A stretch of DNA of 64,000 nt from Cenococcum geophilum 1.58 (GCA_001692895.1 KV748231.1:558001-622000), one strand, 5' to 3'; numbered from the stretch's first letter, positions 10,080 through 21,900 are shown. A program made the numbers and translations. The notes: a model not told the origin generated them from the sequence alone.

Positions 10080-12340
10080 TAAGTAAGGTTAATAAGGCTA
10101 TTATATTTTTATATTTGTATTATAGATATATAAAGCAGCTTAAAGTCCTTAGGTGGTTACTATTTAAGGAAAAATATATAATACTTATTATAAGAACCTT
10201 ATTTAATAAGAGTATAATAATATAAGCAATACTATATCTTCTTCGGGCCTTAGTGGTAATTATTATCTTGCTACTTAATATAATTAGTATAGAGCAGAAG
10301 GTAAAGATTAAGGAGCTTCCTAGAATAAGGCCGGTTTATATATATAAGGAGATAATATCTAAACGCCTTTTAGGGGAAATCCGCATTAGAGTATATACCT
10401 ATATTTTAATATCGCTAGAGCTATTAGCTAGGGAAAAGCTCTATAAGATTCTTACCTACCCTACTTTCCGCGCATATATTGGCTTAGTAGTAATTAATAA
10501 GGTGCACCTTATAGCTAATTAGGGGGGTTTATTTTAGAGTTCGTATATACAGCTATAAAAAGTGCGGTTGTTATTAGGGCGAAGGCCTTAGTTTACTTAT
10601 ACCGCAACGCTTAATAATATAATATTTAAGATTATATAAGAGTTGGCGGGCTTTTAAGATAATATTAATATAGTACGGACGTTAATTAACCGGCTAGATC
10701 TATTAATTATTAGAGAATATATTAAGCGAGGGAGTAAGAAGTCCTTTAAGAGCTTATACTTTGTTATAAACCGCGCATATAAAGAAGCTCTAAAAGGGAA
10801 TCTATTATCTACACCAATTAGAAGGGTGTCTAGTTAGATATCTACTATATTTACCCATTAGAGGGTTAAATATACGCTAACTCCTTATTAGATCCCAAAG
10901 ACGATTATCTTCTTTAATTTAAAGGAAATGATATTATAATGCAGAGACGCGATTTATTTATAGTTAATATATTATAGGTACCAGAAAGCGCAGGCTAGAA
11001 AAGCAGTTTAGCTTTATTATATATTATTAGCTACTACAGATAAGGATAGACTATATAAGGAGTTTAGAAAGCCTAACTCTAAAATCTATTTTAGTTTCCT
11101 CTAATACGCTTACTTATAGCGCTAATATTCCTAATATTAACTATGCTGTATAGTATTACATACCTAAAATAAAGTTAATTAATATAATATAGCAACGATT
11201 TAGGCGCGCTGCTTATAGTAGTAGTTAAATAGGTATAGTAATATTCCTAATTAAGGATTAATATAAAGGTCTATATAAGGATATTACTAGGCTAGCCAAA
11301 GGTTATAGTTATATAGGTAGAGCTTTCTAATTCTAGCCAAGTTAACTTAGACGTAAATATTATATCGCGCGAGAGATACCGCAAGAGGTATCATAAGAAA
11401 ACAGGGCTGCTAATTTTGCTAGTAATATATCTTTAAGAGTATCCATATATAGCGATATAGATTCTAATCCGTCCGCATTTAATATAGGGTAAAAGCTTAG
11501 TTTAGGCGGAATATCCGTAGTTCTACCTATAGATATCCTACTAAAGAAGCCAGCGTGGCGCCTAAAGACTAAGGCCAAGAAAAGAGTAAAGCTCTCCTAT
11601 TATATTTATGCTCTTATAAATAAGAAAAAGGGCTACTTATAAAAGATTATATTAGAGAACTATAAGGAATAGTCTCTGTCCGCTAGTAGCTAGGGTTATT
11701 ACTTTAACTATAATCCTACTTTGCAGGCTTTTAAAGAGTTTAATATCTATAAGCTGTATATAGAGGGGGTTCTAAGGCAGATATAATAAAAGGCCTTTAC
11801 TATAAGCATAAAAAACTAGTTCTGTAACTAGGCGGAAAAGAAATATTAGTATACTGTTTAGAATTTAACCTTAAGCTACGTTATATCTAATAAGCAAATT
11901 GCCGCTCTTTATAGCTACGCCTAGTATATAACTGGCTATAAGGCGCTTAAGAGAAACCTACCTAATTAGAATTAGAATTAGCTTAGTAATAATCTAGATA
12001 AGTTTATTACCTTTATTTAAGCGGAGGTAGAAAAGGCAAATTAGGTAGAGAGCCAACTATTAGCATTAGTAAGTAAATTAAAAGATAGCGTAGAGCGGAT
12101 ATTACTATAGTCTAGAGTAGTGGAGAGGCGTATAATATTAGCAGCTTAAAGTCCGTAAATATAAGTAGCCTAGTTACCTTAATTAATATCCGCCAAAAAT
12201 TCGCATATAGGGCTACTAATACTATTACCTTCTTAGTTTATATCTAGTAGGAACGCGTAACTAGCTAGCCTAAACTCTAGCTAGTAGAATACCTCTAGGC
12301 TAAGTATACTAAAACCCTATAACGGATATTAGTCCTAGCA
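10080..12340 (+). pseudogene. RecQ-type SF2 helicase relic (element A)
   Basis: An ATP-dependent 3'-5' DNA helicase of RecQ type, judged from ordered motifs in one plus frame once RIP stops are ignored. The Walker B region reads VVINKVHLIAN at 10487-10519 (ancestrally DEVH; GAT to AAT and GAG to AAG are RIP-type changes). Motif III is YTATL near 10600. Motif IV is KTIIFFN near 10900. Motif V is GANIP-like near 11120. Motif VI is QRFRRAAY at 11193-11216 (ancestrally QRFGRAAR). A Cys-rich segment, now YYFNYNP near 11700 (ancestrally CCxxCNP), matches fungal telomere-linked RecQ helicases. The C-terminus is Gln-rich and partly coiled coil. The largest surviving open piece is 10253-10522. The gene has many stops. 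It is the partner of the minus-strand gene at 17450-20250. Confidence 0.8.
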
Positions 12341-12879
12341 ACGCAATAATTAGGTTTAGTTTTTAACGCAAGGCGAATATCTAGGATCTTAAAGTTAGGC
12401 CCACTCTTAGATTTAACATTAGGCTAGGTATTAATAGCCCTAGGGTAATAATTAGCGTTAGTTATTATCCGGTATTAAATATCGGCCTCTTAGATATTAG
12501 GGTCTATACTATAATAATAGATATTAACTCCCTATAGCTCCCAGATATCTAAGTCTATACTATAGTATTAGAAACTAGTCTCTAGGGTAGGCTAGGTATT
12601 ATAGCTTATAAGGCAGCTTTATATTCTAACCCTTAAAATAATCTAGATATTAGAGCTTATAGCGGAGTATTAAGTTTTAGCCTTTAGAGCAATTTAGATA
12701 TTAAAGCTTATAATAACGTGGGTGACAGGGTTTTAACGGTTTAATGGGTTTTGACGGTTTCCAACATCAAAACTCTAAGCGAGAGGCACAGACAAAGTTT
12801 GTATGGGAAACCTTAAAACCGTCAAAACCCTGTCACCCACGTTATAGTATTAAATCTAAATCCTTAGGGCAGTCTAAGT
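12341..12879. other. degraded low-complexity C-terminal or linker region of A
   Basis: Apart from the MITE at 12716-12842, the segment holds short loose repeats (TAGATATTAGGGTCTA, ATTAGAGCTTATAG) in what looks like the Ser/Pro-rich tail of the helicase gene. No domain recognised. Confidence 0.4.
12716..12842. mobile_element. MITE, 127 bp, TA target
   Basis: Inverted ends ACGTGGGTGACAGGGTTTTA / AAAACCCTGTCACCCACGT, extending through ACGGTTT / AAACCGT, with TA on both sides (12714-12715 and 12843-12844). CpA/TpG are intact inside (TCCAACATC, GTATGGG). It interrupts the tail of the helicase gene of A, so it postdates A. It is unrelated in sequence to the MITE at 6934. Confidence 0.85.
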
Positions 12880-13330
12880 ATTAGAGCTTATAGTATAACA
12901 CTAAGTCTTAACTTTTAGATAAGCCTAAGGTTTAATATTCGTAATATAGCACTAGATCTCCAATTATAAAAAATCCTAAAGTTTAAGATCTATACCGTAG
13001 CACCAGTTCCTAGGTAGTAGGAAATCTGGAAATTTAGAATTTAGAATATAGTATTAGATCTCCGCTCCTAGAAAATCCTAAGGCTTAGAATTTAGGTTAT
13101 AATACTAAATCTCCGCTTTTAGGAAACTCTAAGGCCTAGGGTTTATAGGCTAATACTTAATCTCCGCCCTCTAAACTAGGCGTAGTTTAAAATTTATATA
13201 TTAATACTTAATCCCTATCTTCTAAATTAGGTACGGCTTAGAATTTACAGCCTAATATTTAATCTCCGCTCTTTAAGCTAAGTGTAGCTTAGAACCTATA
13301 GCCTAGTACTTAATCTCCGCCCTCAGTTTT
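12880..13330 (+). repeat. 51-bp tandem repeat (17-residue repeat)
   Basis: A period of 51 bp is clear from 13155 to 13330, where TAATCTCCGC-like cores recur near 13158, 13209, 13260 and 13311. Looser copies extend back to about 12880. In frame it encodes 17-residue units around QSPPSKLGVAQN, a Ser/Pro/Gln-rich tail probably belonging to the helicase polypeptide. Confidence 0.75.
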
Positions 13331-13595
13331 AGATATAACGTAGCTATTAGGTCCACCTCGCAGTAAGAAAAAATAAAAAGGCGTATTTACGCACTTTAAA
13401 AGTAAAAAATCCGCTTACTAAGTAAACCTAATATCTACTTATAACCCTTCTCTAGCACCTTAGCCAAGCAGTAATTTTATATTAATATTACTTTGTAAGT
13501 TAACTAGACGGCGCCCACTTACTTTAATTAGTAGTAACTTAACTATAAAGAATTTACGCGTTATAAATAAGCGTATATAAGGTAGTTAATATTTA

Positions 13596-15466
13596 CTAAA
13601 GTAAGTTATAGCGGCGATTATTTATTAGCGAGCTAATTTAATAAAATTGGCAGCATGGATATTTATCTTAATTAACCTCCGCACCTTTTCTTCTACTAAC
13701 CTTCCACCTTACAGCACCGCACTATAAACTTTACCGTTATTATTTTATCTACTATCTATTAGTATACCACTATCTATAATACCTTTATTTATACCTCTAA
13801 ATACATCCAACAGCTATTTAGTTAAGGAACTTAATATACGCGACGTTAATAATAAAATAATTAAGGACGCTTTTAAGGACGCTCTTTCTTTTACTAATCC
13901 TTTAAAATCTCTACCTAAAGAGTAAGCTTTCTAATACTAAATTATGCCTATAGCTAATATAGTTTTAGGAAATATGTACTAAAGCACTCTTTATTAGATA
14001 TAGCAGAGCACTATAATAATGCTATTGCAAAATCCGCTAGAAATCCGCTTACCTCTTTACTACCTACTTCTCTGCCGCCTACCTCTTTGCTACCTTTATT
14101 TAAGCCGCTTATTTCTTTACCTATTACTTTTAAAAAGTTTAATCCTTATTATACTTCTACTTCTTTTAAAAGGTAGGCTAATAGAATTGCTGTGTAAAAT
14201 ATTTAGTATAAGATAGCTTTTAAATCGTATATATTAGCTATACTCTTTTAATATCTTATCTACTAATTTACCTCTTATAGTAACCTAATAGAAATGTTAG
14301 AGATTTTAGATAATAATAAAAAGAGTAATCTTAATAACGCCGACTCTCCTAAAAGCCCTCCTCTATTATTTTATAATCTCTATAGTCCTCGTAATCTCTA
14401 CAGTATATAAATGGCCTAAGCTATAACGTTGGATATTGACACAAATAAGTGTCTTCCTATTTAGGTGCCGTTAGTAAATAAATATTATACCCTAAAAGCT
14501 AGTGCTTAGGAGAATATAAAGGAAGCTTGCTAGCGAATATATACCTATATCCAGAATATTAAGGGTAGCTCTAGTATACTATATAATCCGCTATACGCTC
14601 TATATATTAAATAAGATTATAAATATCACGTTTATAAGCAGAACTCTAGGCTATATTTTAGAGGCGCGTACTTAAGATATTGCTTAAGTGGTAGGTTATA
14701 TAGAAAGGTATATACTAATAATATACTACTATTCTATCGGCTAATACATATATAGGATAGTTCGCTAATACTAAAGCCGGTTATACCTTAGTGCAAAAAA
14801 CATACGCAATTAGCTTCTATTAATAGTCTAGCTAGAACACCTACTAAAAAGGTATAATATCCGTATAGCTTTATACCCGCACTATCCCCCCTCTAGAGAC
14901 CTCCCCTCCCCCTAAAACTCCTACCTATAGTAATATACGCAGCCGTAGAGGCACCCGTTCTGCTGCTGCTTTTTTTTACTCTTTTACTAATTCCTAGTAC
15001 GCGTAGTGCTGCTTCTAATACTACTGCCGCTCCCGCTAGTACAGAAAATGTTAGGGCGTATTTAGCAATTGCTGTTTCCGCGCGCGTTAATATAGTTTAT
15101 AAATAGGTAACTAAGATAGTAAAAGATACTCGGGCTATAGATCGCCAGTTAAGTAAGCTTAAAGATTCTCTAAGTAAGATAAAGGATAAACTTGCGTTTA
15201 TAAGGCGTAGTATTACTACATTTATATATAATACTGGGTTGCCAAATATAGAATTTAAGTAGATATAGGTTGGCTATTATTACGGGTTTAGAGTAATAAA
15301 ATAGTAGCTTTTATCTCTCTGCTATTGCATATATAGGAATTAAGTCTCTACCTTATATTTAATAGATATACTTAATTAATATTATAATATCTATATAGGC
15401 TAGGATAAGGATATCCGTATAAGCCAGGATAGAGATATTTATATATCTGCACCGTTAATGTTTACT
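13596..15466 (+). pseudogene. unidentified gene X, tandem copy 1 (element A)
   Basis: First unit of a direct tandem duplication of about 1.87 kb. With RIP stops ignored, a plus frame of some 550 residues can be followed. It has a central part around LDIDTNKCLPIQVPL and KGSSSILYNPLYAL, a Pro-rich stretch near 14880-14950, and a C-terminal coiled coil near 15110-15200 (VTKIVKD, then LSKLKDSLSKIKDKL). I do not recognise the family. The Pro-rich stretch and coiled coil would suit a DNA-bound accessory or scaffold protein, but this is inference. The gene is absent from copy B, so it is not needed for the element's basic structure and may be cargo. Confidence 0.5.
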
Positions 15467-17446
15467 AGGGTAAGTCACTATAGTAGCAATTATTTATTAG
15501 TAAGCTAATTTAATAAAATCGGCAGCGTGGATATTTACCTTAATTAACCTCTATACCTCTTCTTCCTCTACTAACCTTCTACCTTATAGTACTATACCGC
15601 GAACTTTATTATTATTGTTTTATATACTATCCCTTAAAATACTACAATCTATAATACCTCCATTTATACCTCTAAATAATATTAATACAAATAATAGTAA
15701 CTAGGCAGTTAAGGAACTTAATATACGCGACGTTAATAATAAGGAGTTCAATACTGTTAAGCACGCTATAACTACTCTTACTAAGCCTTTAGGCTTTATT
15801 TCTAAAGAGTAAGCTTTCTAATACTAAATTATACCTATAGCTAATATAATTTTAGGAAATATATACTAAGGCGCTCTTTATAGAATTTAGTAGATAACAA
15901 TAATAAGGATAAAGCAAAATCCGTAGAAAACCTACTTACCTTTTTACTAGATGCCTTTCTACTGCCTATATCTTTGCCATAGGCTACTTTACCATCCACT
16001 ACTTTACTATCCGCATCTCTACTGCCGCCGCCTAATATATCTAAAAAGAGGCTTAATAAGGCTTGTTTGTTTTCTTTTCTTAAAAAGTGGGCTAAAAAGG
16101 CTGCTAATACGAATATAAAGCTTAAGATAGCTATTAAATTGTATATATTAGTTATACTATTTTAGTGTCTTATCTACTAATTTACCTCTTATAGTAACCT
16201 AAATACTATATATAAGGTTTCTTTAGATAGCGAATCTTTAGACGGCGACAAAGATAAGGACCTTAATAATGCTAACTCTCGCAATCTCCGCAGCCCGTAT
16301 AATCTTTATAGTACTCCTAATATAAATAAGCGCCTTCCTATCTAAGTACTATTAGCGAATAAATAGTATACTCTAAAAGCTAGTGTTTAGAATAATATAA
16401 AGGAAAGTTACTAGCGGATATTAACACACGTCTAGAATATTAAGGGTAGCTTTAGTAAGCTATATAATCCGCTATATACTCTATATAAGAAGCATAGCCA
16501 CAAATATCGCGTTTATAAAAAGGTCTCTGGGCTATATTTTAGGGGTGCGTGCTTAAGATATTATATAGGTAGTAGGTCGTGCGGAAAGGTACATGCTAAT
16601 AGTATACTATTATTCTGTTAGCTAATACACGTATAGGAAATTTTACTAAATCTAAAGCCGGTTATACTTTAGGGCAGAAAATATGCGTAATTAGCCTCTG
16701 CTAGTAGTCCAGCTGGAACACCTACTAAGAAGGTATACTATCCGCATTTTAATAATATGGATATTGCTAATATTCGCATAGCTTTATTCTTATACTATCC
16801 CCGCCTACGCCACTACGCCTCCCCCTACTAAGACCTCCCCTCCTATTAAGACTCCTACTTATAGTAGTATGCACAGCTGTAGGGGCACCTACTCTACTAC
16901 CGCTCCTCTAACCCTTTTGCCAATTGCTAGCACGCTAGGTGCTACTATTACTACCGCCGCTTTCGCTAGCACTAGGTCTATTAGGGTATATTTAGCAATC
17001 GCTGTTTCTATATATATTAATATAGTTTATAAACGGGTAACTAATATAGCAAAAGATATTCGAGCTATAGATCGCTAGTTTAATAAGTTTAAAGATTCTT
17101 TAAGTAAAATAAAGGATAGGCTTGCGTTCATAAGGCGTAGTGTTATTATACTTATACGTAATACTAGGCTACTAGATATTAAATATAGGTAGATATAAGT
17201 TAGCTATTGCTACAGGTTAGCTATTATTACTAGTTTATAATAATAAAATAGTAGCTTATACCTTTTTGCTACTATATATATAGGAACCAAGTCTCTGCCT
17301 TACATTTAATAGATATACTTAATTAATATTATAATATCCGCATAAGCTAAGATAATGATATCTATATAAGCTAAGATAATAATATCCGCGTAAGCTAATA
17401 TAAAAATATCCGCATAAGCTAAGATAAAGATATTTATATATCTGCA
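15467..17446 (+). pseudogene. unidentified gene X, tandem copy 2 (element A)
   Basis: Second unit of the duplication. It begins at GTAAGTCACTATAGTAGCAA, matching GTAAGTTATAGCGGCG in copy 1, and runs to the 27-bp repeats at 17333-17440. The coding order matches copy 1: a LYNPLYTLY-like segment near 16470, a Pro-rich part near 16810-16860, and a coiled coil with IRAIDR near 17065. Only small pieces remain open, such as 16869-17078. Both copies carry their own RIP differences, so the duplication is old. Function unknown. Confidence 0.5.
17333..17440. repeat. 27-bp tandem repeat containing AATATCCGC
   Basis: About four units of the form AATATCCGCATAAGCTAAGA with small variants. Copy 1 of the duplication has about two such units at the matching place (15395-15450). 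The repeat ends next to the 3' end of the minus-strand gene. Confidence 0.75.
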
Positions 17447-17449
17447 CTA

Positions 17450-20250
17450 TAAAATAGCCTACTGCTATATTATATACTACGCACTAAGAAGATTATACGC
17501 TAGCTAGAGTTAATATTAATAAAAAGAACTCGATTAATATATTAAGATAAAAACGTACCATAAGCCTAAGCATTTAAAAGTCCTCTAGTATATTATCTAT
17601 AGCCTTATTAAATCCGTCCTTATAAAAGTTATATAGTAAACCGCTAATATAAGACATCCGTATATTAAAATCAGTAATACCGCCCTATAAGAGCCGCTCT
17701 AATCTAAGTTAAAGAATAGTAAGTGCCTTAAACCTAATGTCCTGCATACGCTAACGCATAATTAAATCCTTAGCAATTATATCTATAAGGGACTGGATAT
17801 TAACCGCAGGAGACTTAATTATATAATTGGATATCGTCTACTTACTAAATACATCCTTAAACTTAGTATAAAGAGGTCTAGTATAGCTTATAGTAAGAAC
17901 GCTCTACCTAAATAGAGAGTCTACTCTAAAGGTTAAGTTTCCGCGTAATTAGAGTAACTCCTTTAGCTAAAGATTTATTAGTTTATTAAGTCGATTAGCT
18001 TTAAAAAAGCTATTTAGCTATCCATAATTATTAATTAGCCCATTTATAAGTATGGCCTACTATAGTACTAGATTATACGCCTTTATTATAATTAACCTCT
18101 AGAAGTATATTATTTTAGATATATAGTTATTGCTCCTTAATCCGGCGAAGTAAAGGCAAACGTAGGCAATTATACGCTTTAAAAGGCTAATATCCGCATA
18201 CTTAATAGCATATTTCAACACTTTATATATTTTAACCACCTATAGATACCAAATATAATTAAAGAACTCTATATTAATAATCTAAGCAGGCTAGCTCGTA
18301 GTAGCAGAGTTAGGTACTATCTAAGAACCTCCGCAGGTAAAGGGCTGCAAAGAAACCAATTTATTAGCCTTATAGCCGACGTTAGAGCTAAAACCCACTG
18401 CGTAGACATCCTCAATATACTATAGAAACTGCTTAGGCGTTAAGGATCCAATATATCTTTTAATCGCACCTTCTTTGTAGATATTAAGCCTATCGCGGAT
18501 ATGTGTTAAGAAGAGTGCAATAATGCAGGCATTAAAACTATATAGTACTAGCTCCTTAAGATAGTAAAAGAGAGGGCACTTTATAGGAATATTTTATCGC
18601 CTAAGGTGATTTATATAAGTATAGAGCGTAGAGTACTACTACGTATATTACTTACTACTAAAGAAAGTCCTTATAATTATATATAGGAAGTTTAACTAGA
18701 GGTGCCAAAGACCTAAAATAGGTAGTACCTAACGGTGGCTATTATATAAGAGCGTAGCCTCTACTCACTCCCGCTTATAGGCGTAAATAAGCTTTATAGT
18801 TTTCTAGTCACCGTACGCTAGATATAATTGGTCCTAAAAATCGTTATCGTAATTAAGCTGTAGTTGCTCTAGGAAGATCGTCTTAAGTATACGGTAGTTG
18901 CTATTTATAGAAGCCTCGCTCTTTATAATAGGGCCCAGGTTTATATAGGTTATCTTTACAGATAGTAAAATATTAATCTCTGGTATACGCGGATATTTAA
19001 GCTCAGTATTAGATTTAAAAATACTATTTACGGCAGTAGAATACGTGCTTTAGAGAGCATCGGCAATTATAAAAATAGATATCTAATTTTAAACGCTATT
19101 ATATATATTACCTAGCGCCTTAGCAATATCCTTAATCTAAAGCTATACCTAGTTATACAGCATACTTTAAAAAAGGCTATTAGGGGGAATATAAGATCCG
19201 CGGATAAGCTTTCCAATAGTATAGGAATGGAAAACACTAATATCTCCAATTAACTAATATCGCGTTTGCTTAAGGTAGTTAAAATTATTATATATAATAT
19301 AAATATTATTAAGTGCGGATATTAATTAGAGGTAAGTCTTTAATAACATTAGCGCTAGTATATCCGCCGCTAGTATTATAACTTTCCTTAAAGCGTTTAG
19401 CTAATTCTATCTTTTAGCAGTTAAGCGTCTTATATCCGTTAATAAGCCCTAGTCTATAAAGCAGTAATAGAACCCAACGCTTTATACCTATACCTTAAAA
19501 ATAAAAACTAAGAAGCTAAGTAAAATAATTAGCAGAGCTTTAAGCGCGGCTTAATAAAAGGATAGATATAAGAAGAACAACCCGCCCTAAGTGCGGATTT
19601 TATAATTTATTAATTCTTAACTATGCCAATAATCCTTCTATTAGTTAGTAGAGTAGAGGGGCATATTAGCTAATTGCTTTATAGCCCTCTAAGAATTAAA
19701 TATCTTTAAACTCTAGATCTAACTTCTATAGGCTAAAGATAACCGTCTTCTGCTAAAGATTATAAAGCTCTTTATAAAAGATATCTATAACTACATTAAT
19801 TAGTTCCAAATAGATATCTACAGTCTCTATAATCGCATTATAGATTTCTTCGTCCCCTAGAAGGGTAGTAATAAGCTCCTTTACCTTCTTCTTTTTTATC
19901 TTCTTCTTTCTTTACGTATTATCTTTTTTTACAGCACTAAGCTATAGCCACGCTAAAGAAAGGTTACTAAAGGACCATCGCCAGTCCTATAAATGCTCTA
20001 AAATAACCTTAATCTTCTCTTCCTTTATTATCTAGCGCGATATCCACTCGGCAAATGCTCTAGTTAGTATTTAAATAGGCGTCCGCCGGTTAACTAATAT
20101 TATATTTATAGTGGGAGTAAGTAATTTAATTGTTAACACATCACCTATTTAGCGGCGCTTTCTGCTTAATATCGCGGAGGCTAGTAGGGTAGAGATATTT
20201 ATCGATTATAGAGCTGCTTCTACGGATTAATTTAACGGTATTTCTAAGAT
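17450..20250 (-). pseudogene. DUF6589-like protein relic, presumed transposase (element A)
   Basis: A minus frame of roughly 900 residues can be read with stops as damaged Gln/Trp. It has LAYGDQKT (18801-18824), followed after about 35 residues by LPILGLWHLQLNFLY, then HIRDRLNIYKEGAIKRYIG (about 18500) and VGFSSNVGYKANK (about 18370). A short acid-containing GDQ motif followed by a P-GLWHL segment recalls fungal DUF6589 proteins; that assignment is from memory. It is the only large protein besides the helicase shared by copies A and B, so it is the best transposase candidate, and the Asp of GDQ could be catalytic. This is inference. The two genes converge. Confidence 0.55.
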
Positions 20251-20347
20251 AATAGCTGCTATAGGGGTGTAGATTAATTTCGTTAAAGATAGTAACTGCT
20301 CTATATATAAAATAAGTTATGTCACTTAATAAAGTCTAGAAAAGTCC

Positions 20348-20439
20348 CTTAGACCATAGAATTAACTTTTTAACAAAAAAGGTTAGCGATATCCGCTTGC
20401 GGATATACGTATGTCCGCTAATTAATTCTATAGTCTGAG
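20348..20439. repeat. terminal hairpin, right end of A
   Basis: CTTAGACCATAGAATTAA (20348-20365) pairs with TTAATTCTATAGTCTGAG (20422-20439), 16 of 18 positions. The inner part contains the palindrome ATATCCGCTTGCGGATAT. The two mismatches are C/T type. Confidence 0.85.
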
Positions 20440-20461
20440 CTTGCTAAGGTAAACGTCTAAG

Positions 20462-20863
20462 AGCCTTTGGCGAGTTTTATTAAAATTATAACTAAAATCC
20501 GCCAAGCAGAGATTGCGGATATTTAATTCATTTATTTATATAACGCATTATTATTACTACATAAAGCCACTTTTTTTTTTAAGACTTAGGGCTTCTAAAT
20601 AGTATAAATTTTATAATACGGCTATTACTTAGTCCTAATATTAATTTCATTAAAGTTAAAAATCGCGTTGTTAAAATTATAAATATATATTATATCTTAT
20701 TAAATAGTCTACTAATATAGATAAAACTATACAGATCTATAGATATCTACTACTTAAAGCTATTGCAATACCTAGTAGGTGTTATAGTTAGGTCCTTCCT
20801 TAAAAATACCCTCCCTTGGCCCGGAGAGCCTCTGCTACTACTAGGGGGTAAGCTTTGGGCAGA
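20462..20863. other. left subterminal part of element C, no gene
   Basis: Continues C after the A insertion. It resembles the left subterminal parts of A (9540-9800) and B (22140-22500), including GCGGATATT at 20515-20523 and an AT-rich stretch with a poly-T run (20571-20580). No coding frame. Confidence 0.6.
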
Positions 20864-21000
20864 GCCTTATGCAGAGCCTTAGTAGAGCTTTATATAGAGC
20901 TTCGTATAGAGCTTCGTGCAGAGCTTCGTGCAGAGCCTCATGCAGAGCCTTAGTAGAGCTTCGTGCAGAGCTTCGTGCAGAGCTTCGTGCAGGCGTGCAG
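20864..21000. repeat. 12-bp minisatellite, block 1 (unit GAGCTTCGTGCA)
   Basis: About 11 units, drifting at the left edge (GAGCCTTATGCA, GAGCTTTATATA). It lies inside element C. The open frame across it is a product of the period and not a gene. Confidence 0.9.
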
Positions 21001-21217
21001 ACATGTAGCTGTGCAGACGTTCGTACGGGCGATCAATTGCAGAGACATTTGTAGAGACGTTTGTATGGGCAATTGATCGATTAATTGTATGGGCGTTTGT
21101 ACGGGCGTTTATACGGGCGATTATAGAACCTTCCTAGTATGACGATAGAGCTGACGACTACAATTTATAATTGCCACTGTCGACAACGCCACTCAGTCAG
21201 TATGGGAATCGACAATA
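21001..21217. other. non-RIP spacer between minisatellite blocks
   Basis: Contains repeats of GTTTGTACGGGCG type and an inverted repeat GATCAATTGC (21031-21040) / GCAATTGATC (21069-21078). Rich in CpA/TpG. No gene. Confidence 0.5.
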
Positions 21218-21500
21218 GGGCTTCGAGCAGAGCTTCGAGCAGAGCTTCGAGCAGAGCTTCGAGCAGAGCTTCGAGCGGAGCTTCGTGCGGAGCTTCGGGC
21301 AGAGCTTTGTGCGGAGCTTTCGAGCAGAGCTTTGTGCGGAGCTTTCGAGCAGAGCTTTGTGCGGAGCTTCGAGCAGAGCTTTGTGCGGAGCTTCGAGCAG
21401 AGCTTTGTGCGGGGCTTCGAGCAGAGCTTCGAGCGGAGCTTTGAGCGGAGCTTCGTGCAGGGCTTTTGCAGAGCTTCGTGAGAGCTCCGTGCAGAGCTCC
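21218..21500. repeat. 12-bp minisatellite, block 2 (unit GAGCTTCGAGCA)
   Basis: About 23 units with internal higher-order variation (GAGCTTTGTGCG alternating with GAGCTTTCGAGCA, the latter one base longer). The one-base slips break the frame, so the ORFs here (21139-21444 and 21285-21647) are artefacts. Confidence 0.9.
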
Positions 21501-21810
21501 GTACAGAAAGCTCCGCAGCTCTACGCAGAGGGCTGGCCGCGTGGGCGTAAGCGTTTAGCGTTGGTGTTTACTGCGCGGCTCGGCGGTCCAGAGGTAAAAT
21601 TAGGGCCTCTACGGCGGCGACTTCCTCTTAACATTGCGCGGGTATAAGGAGCTAAGGATCTCATAGCTTTATAGAGTAGGCTTTTCTCTATAATTTGGTG
21701 TACTTTTAATATTAATAGATATTATGGGAGGGTAGATTAATTTCGTTAAAGTTAATAAAGTCTTCTTATATAAACAGTGTTTAGGTTTTCTACAAATCTC
21801 GCCAAAGTCC

Positions 21811-21900
21811 CTCAGACCAAGAAAACGATTGCCGTCCTAAATCAGCTTAGCGGACGGTGCGGATATTCCTATATCCGCACAATCGATTTCTTAGTCTAAG
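21811..21900. repeat. terminal hairpin, right end of C
   Basis: CTCAGACCAAGAAAACGATTG (21811-21831) pairs with CAATCGATTTCTTAGTCTAA (21880-21899) and the next G. Inner stems CCGTCC / GGACGG and TGCGGATAT / ATATCCGCA follow. Confidence 0.85.

Larger units (their letters stand above)
9390..20452. mobile_element. element A: helicase / DUF6589-like transposon, 11.06 kb
   Basis: Perfect 20-bp TIRs TTACCTTAGCAAGCTCAGAC at 9390-9409 and, inverted, at 20433-20452. They are flanked by a 9-bp TSD: ACGTCTAAA at 9381-9389 and ACGTCTAAG at 20453-20461 (one G/A difference). Each end folds into a stem-loop of about 90-100 bp. Contents from left: a RecQ-type helicase gene (plus), a low-complexity tail with a 51-bp repeat, a 1.9-kb tandem duplication carrying an unidentified gene (plus), and a large DUF6589-like gene (minus). 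It lies inside element C. All genes are RIP-damaged. The 9-bp TSD resembles that of MULEs, but no MULE transposase was seen. Confidence 0.9.

Noticed and set aside
14019-14216. Leu-rich plus-strand open frame that looks like a membrane protein
   Set aside because: It is an alternative frame of gene X copy 1; Leu-rich peptides are common artefacts of CT-rich RIP-damaged DNA.
9390-20452. Starship-type giant element or Crypton (tyrosine recombinase)
   Set aside because: No DUF3435-like gene or R-H-R-Y pattern was recognised, and TIRs with 9-bp TSDs do not fit such elements.
21139-21647. Open frames of about 100-120 codons over the 12-bp repeats
   Set aside because: They exist because the repeat period is a multiple of three; there is no start context, no domain, and several frames are open at once.
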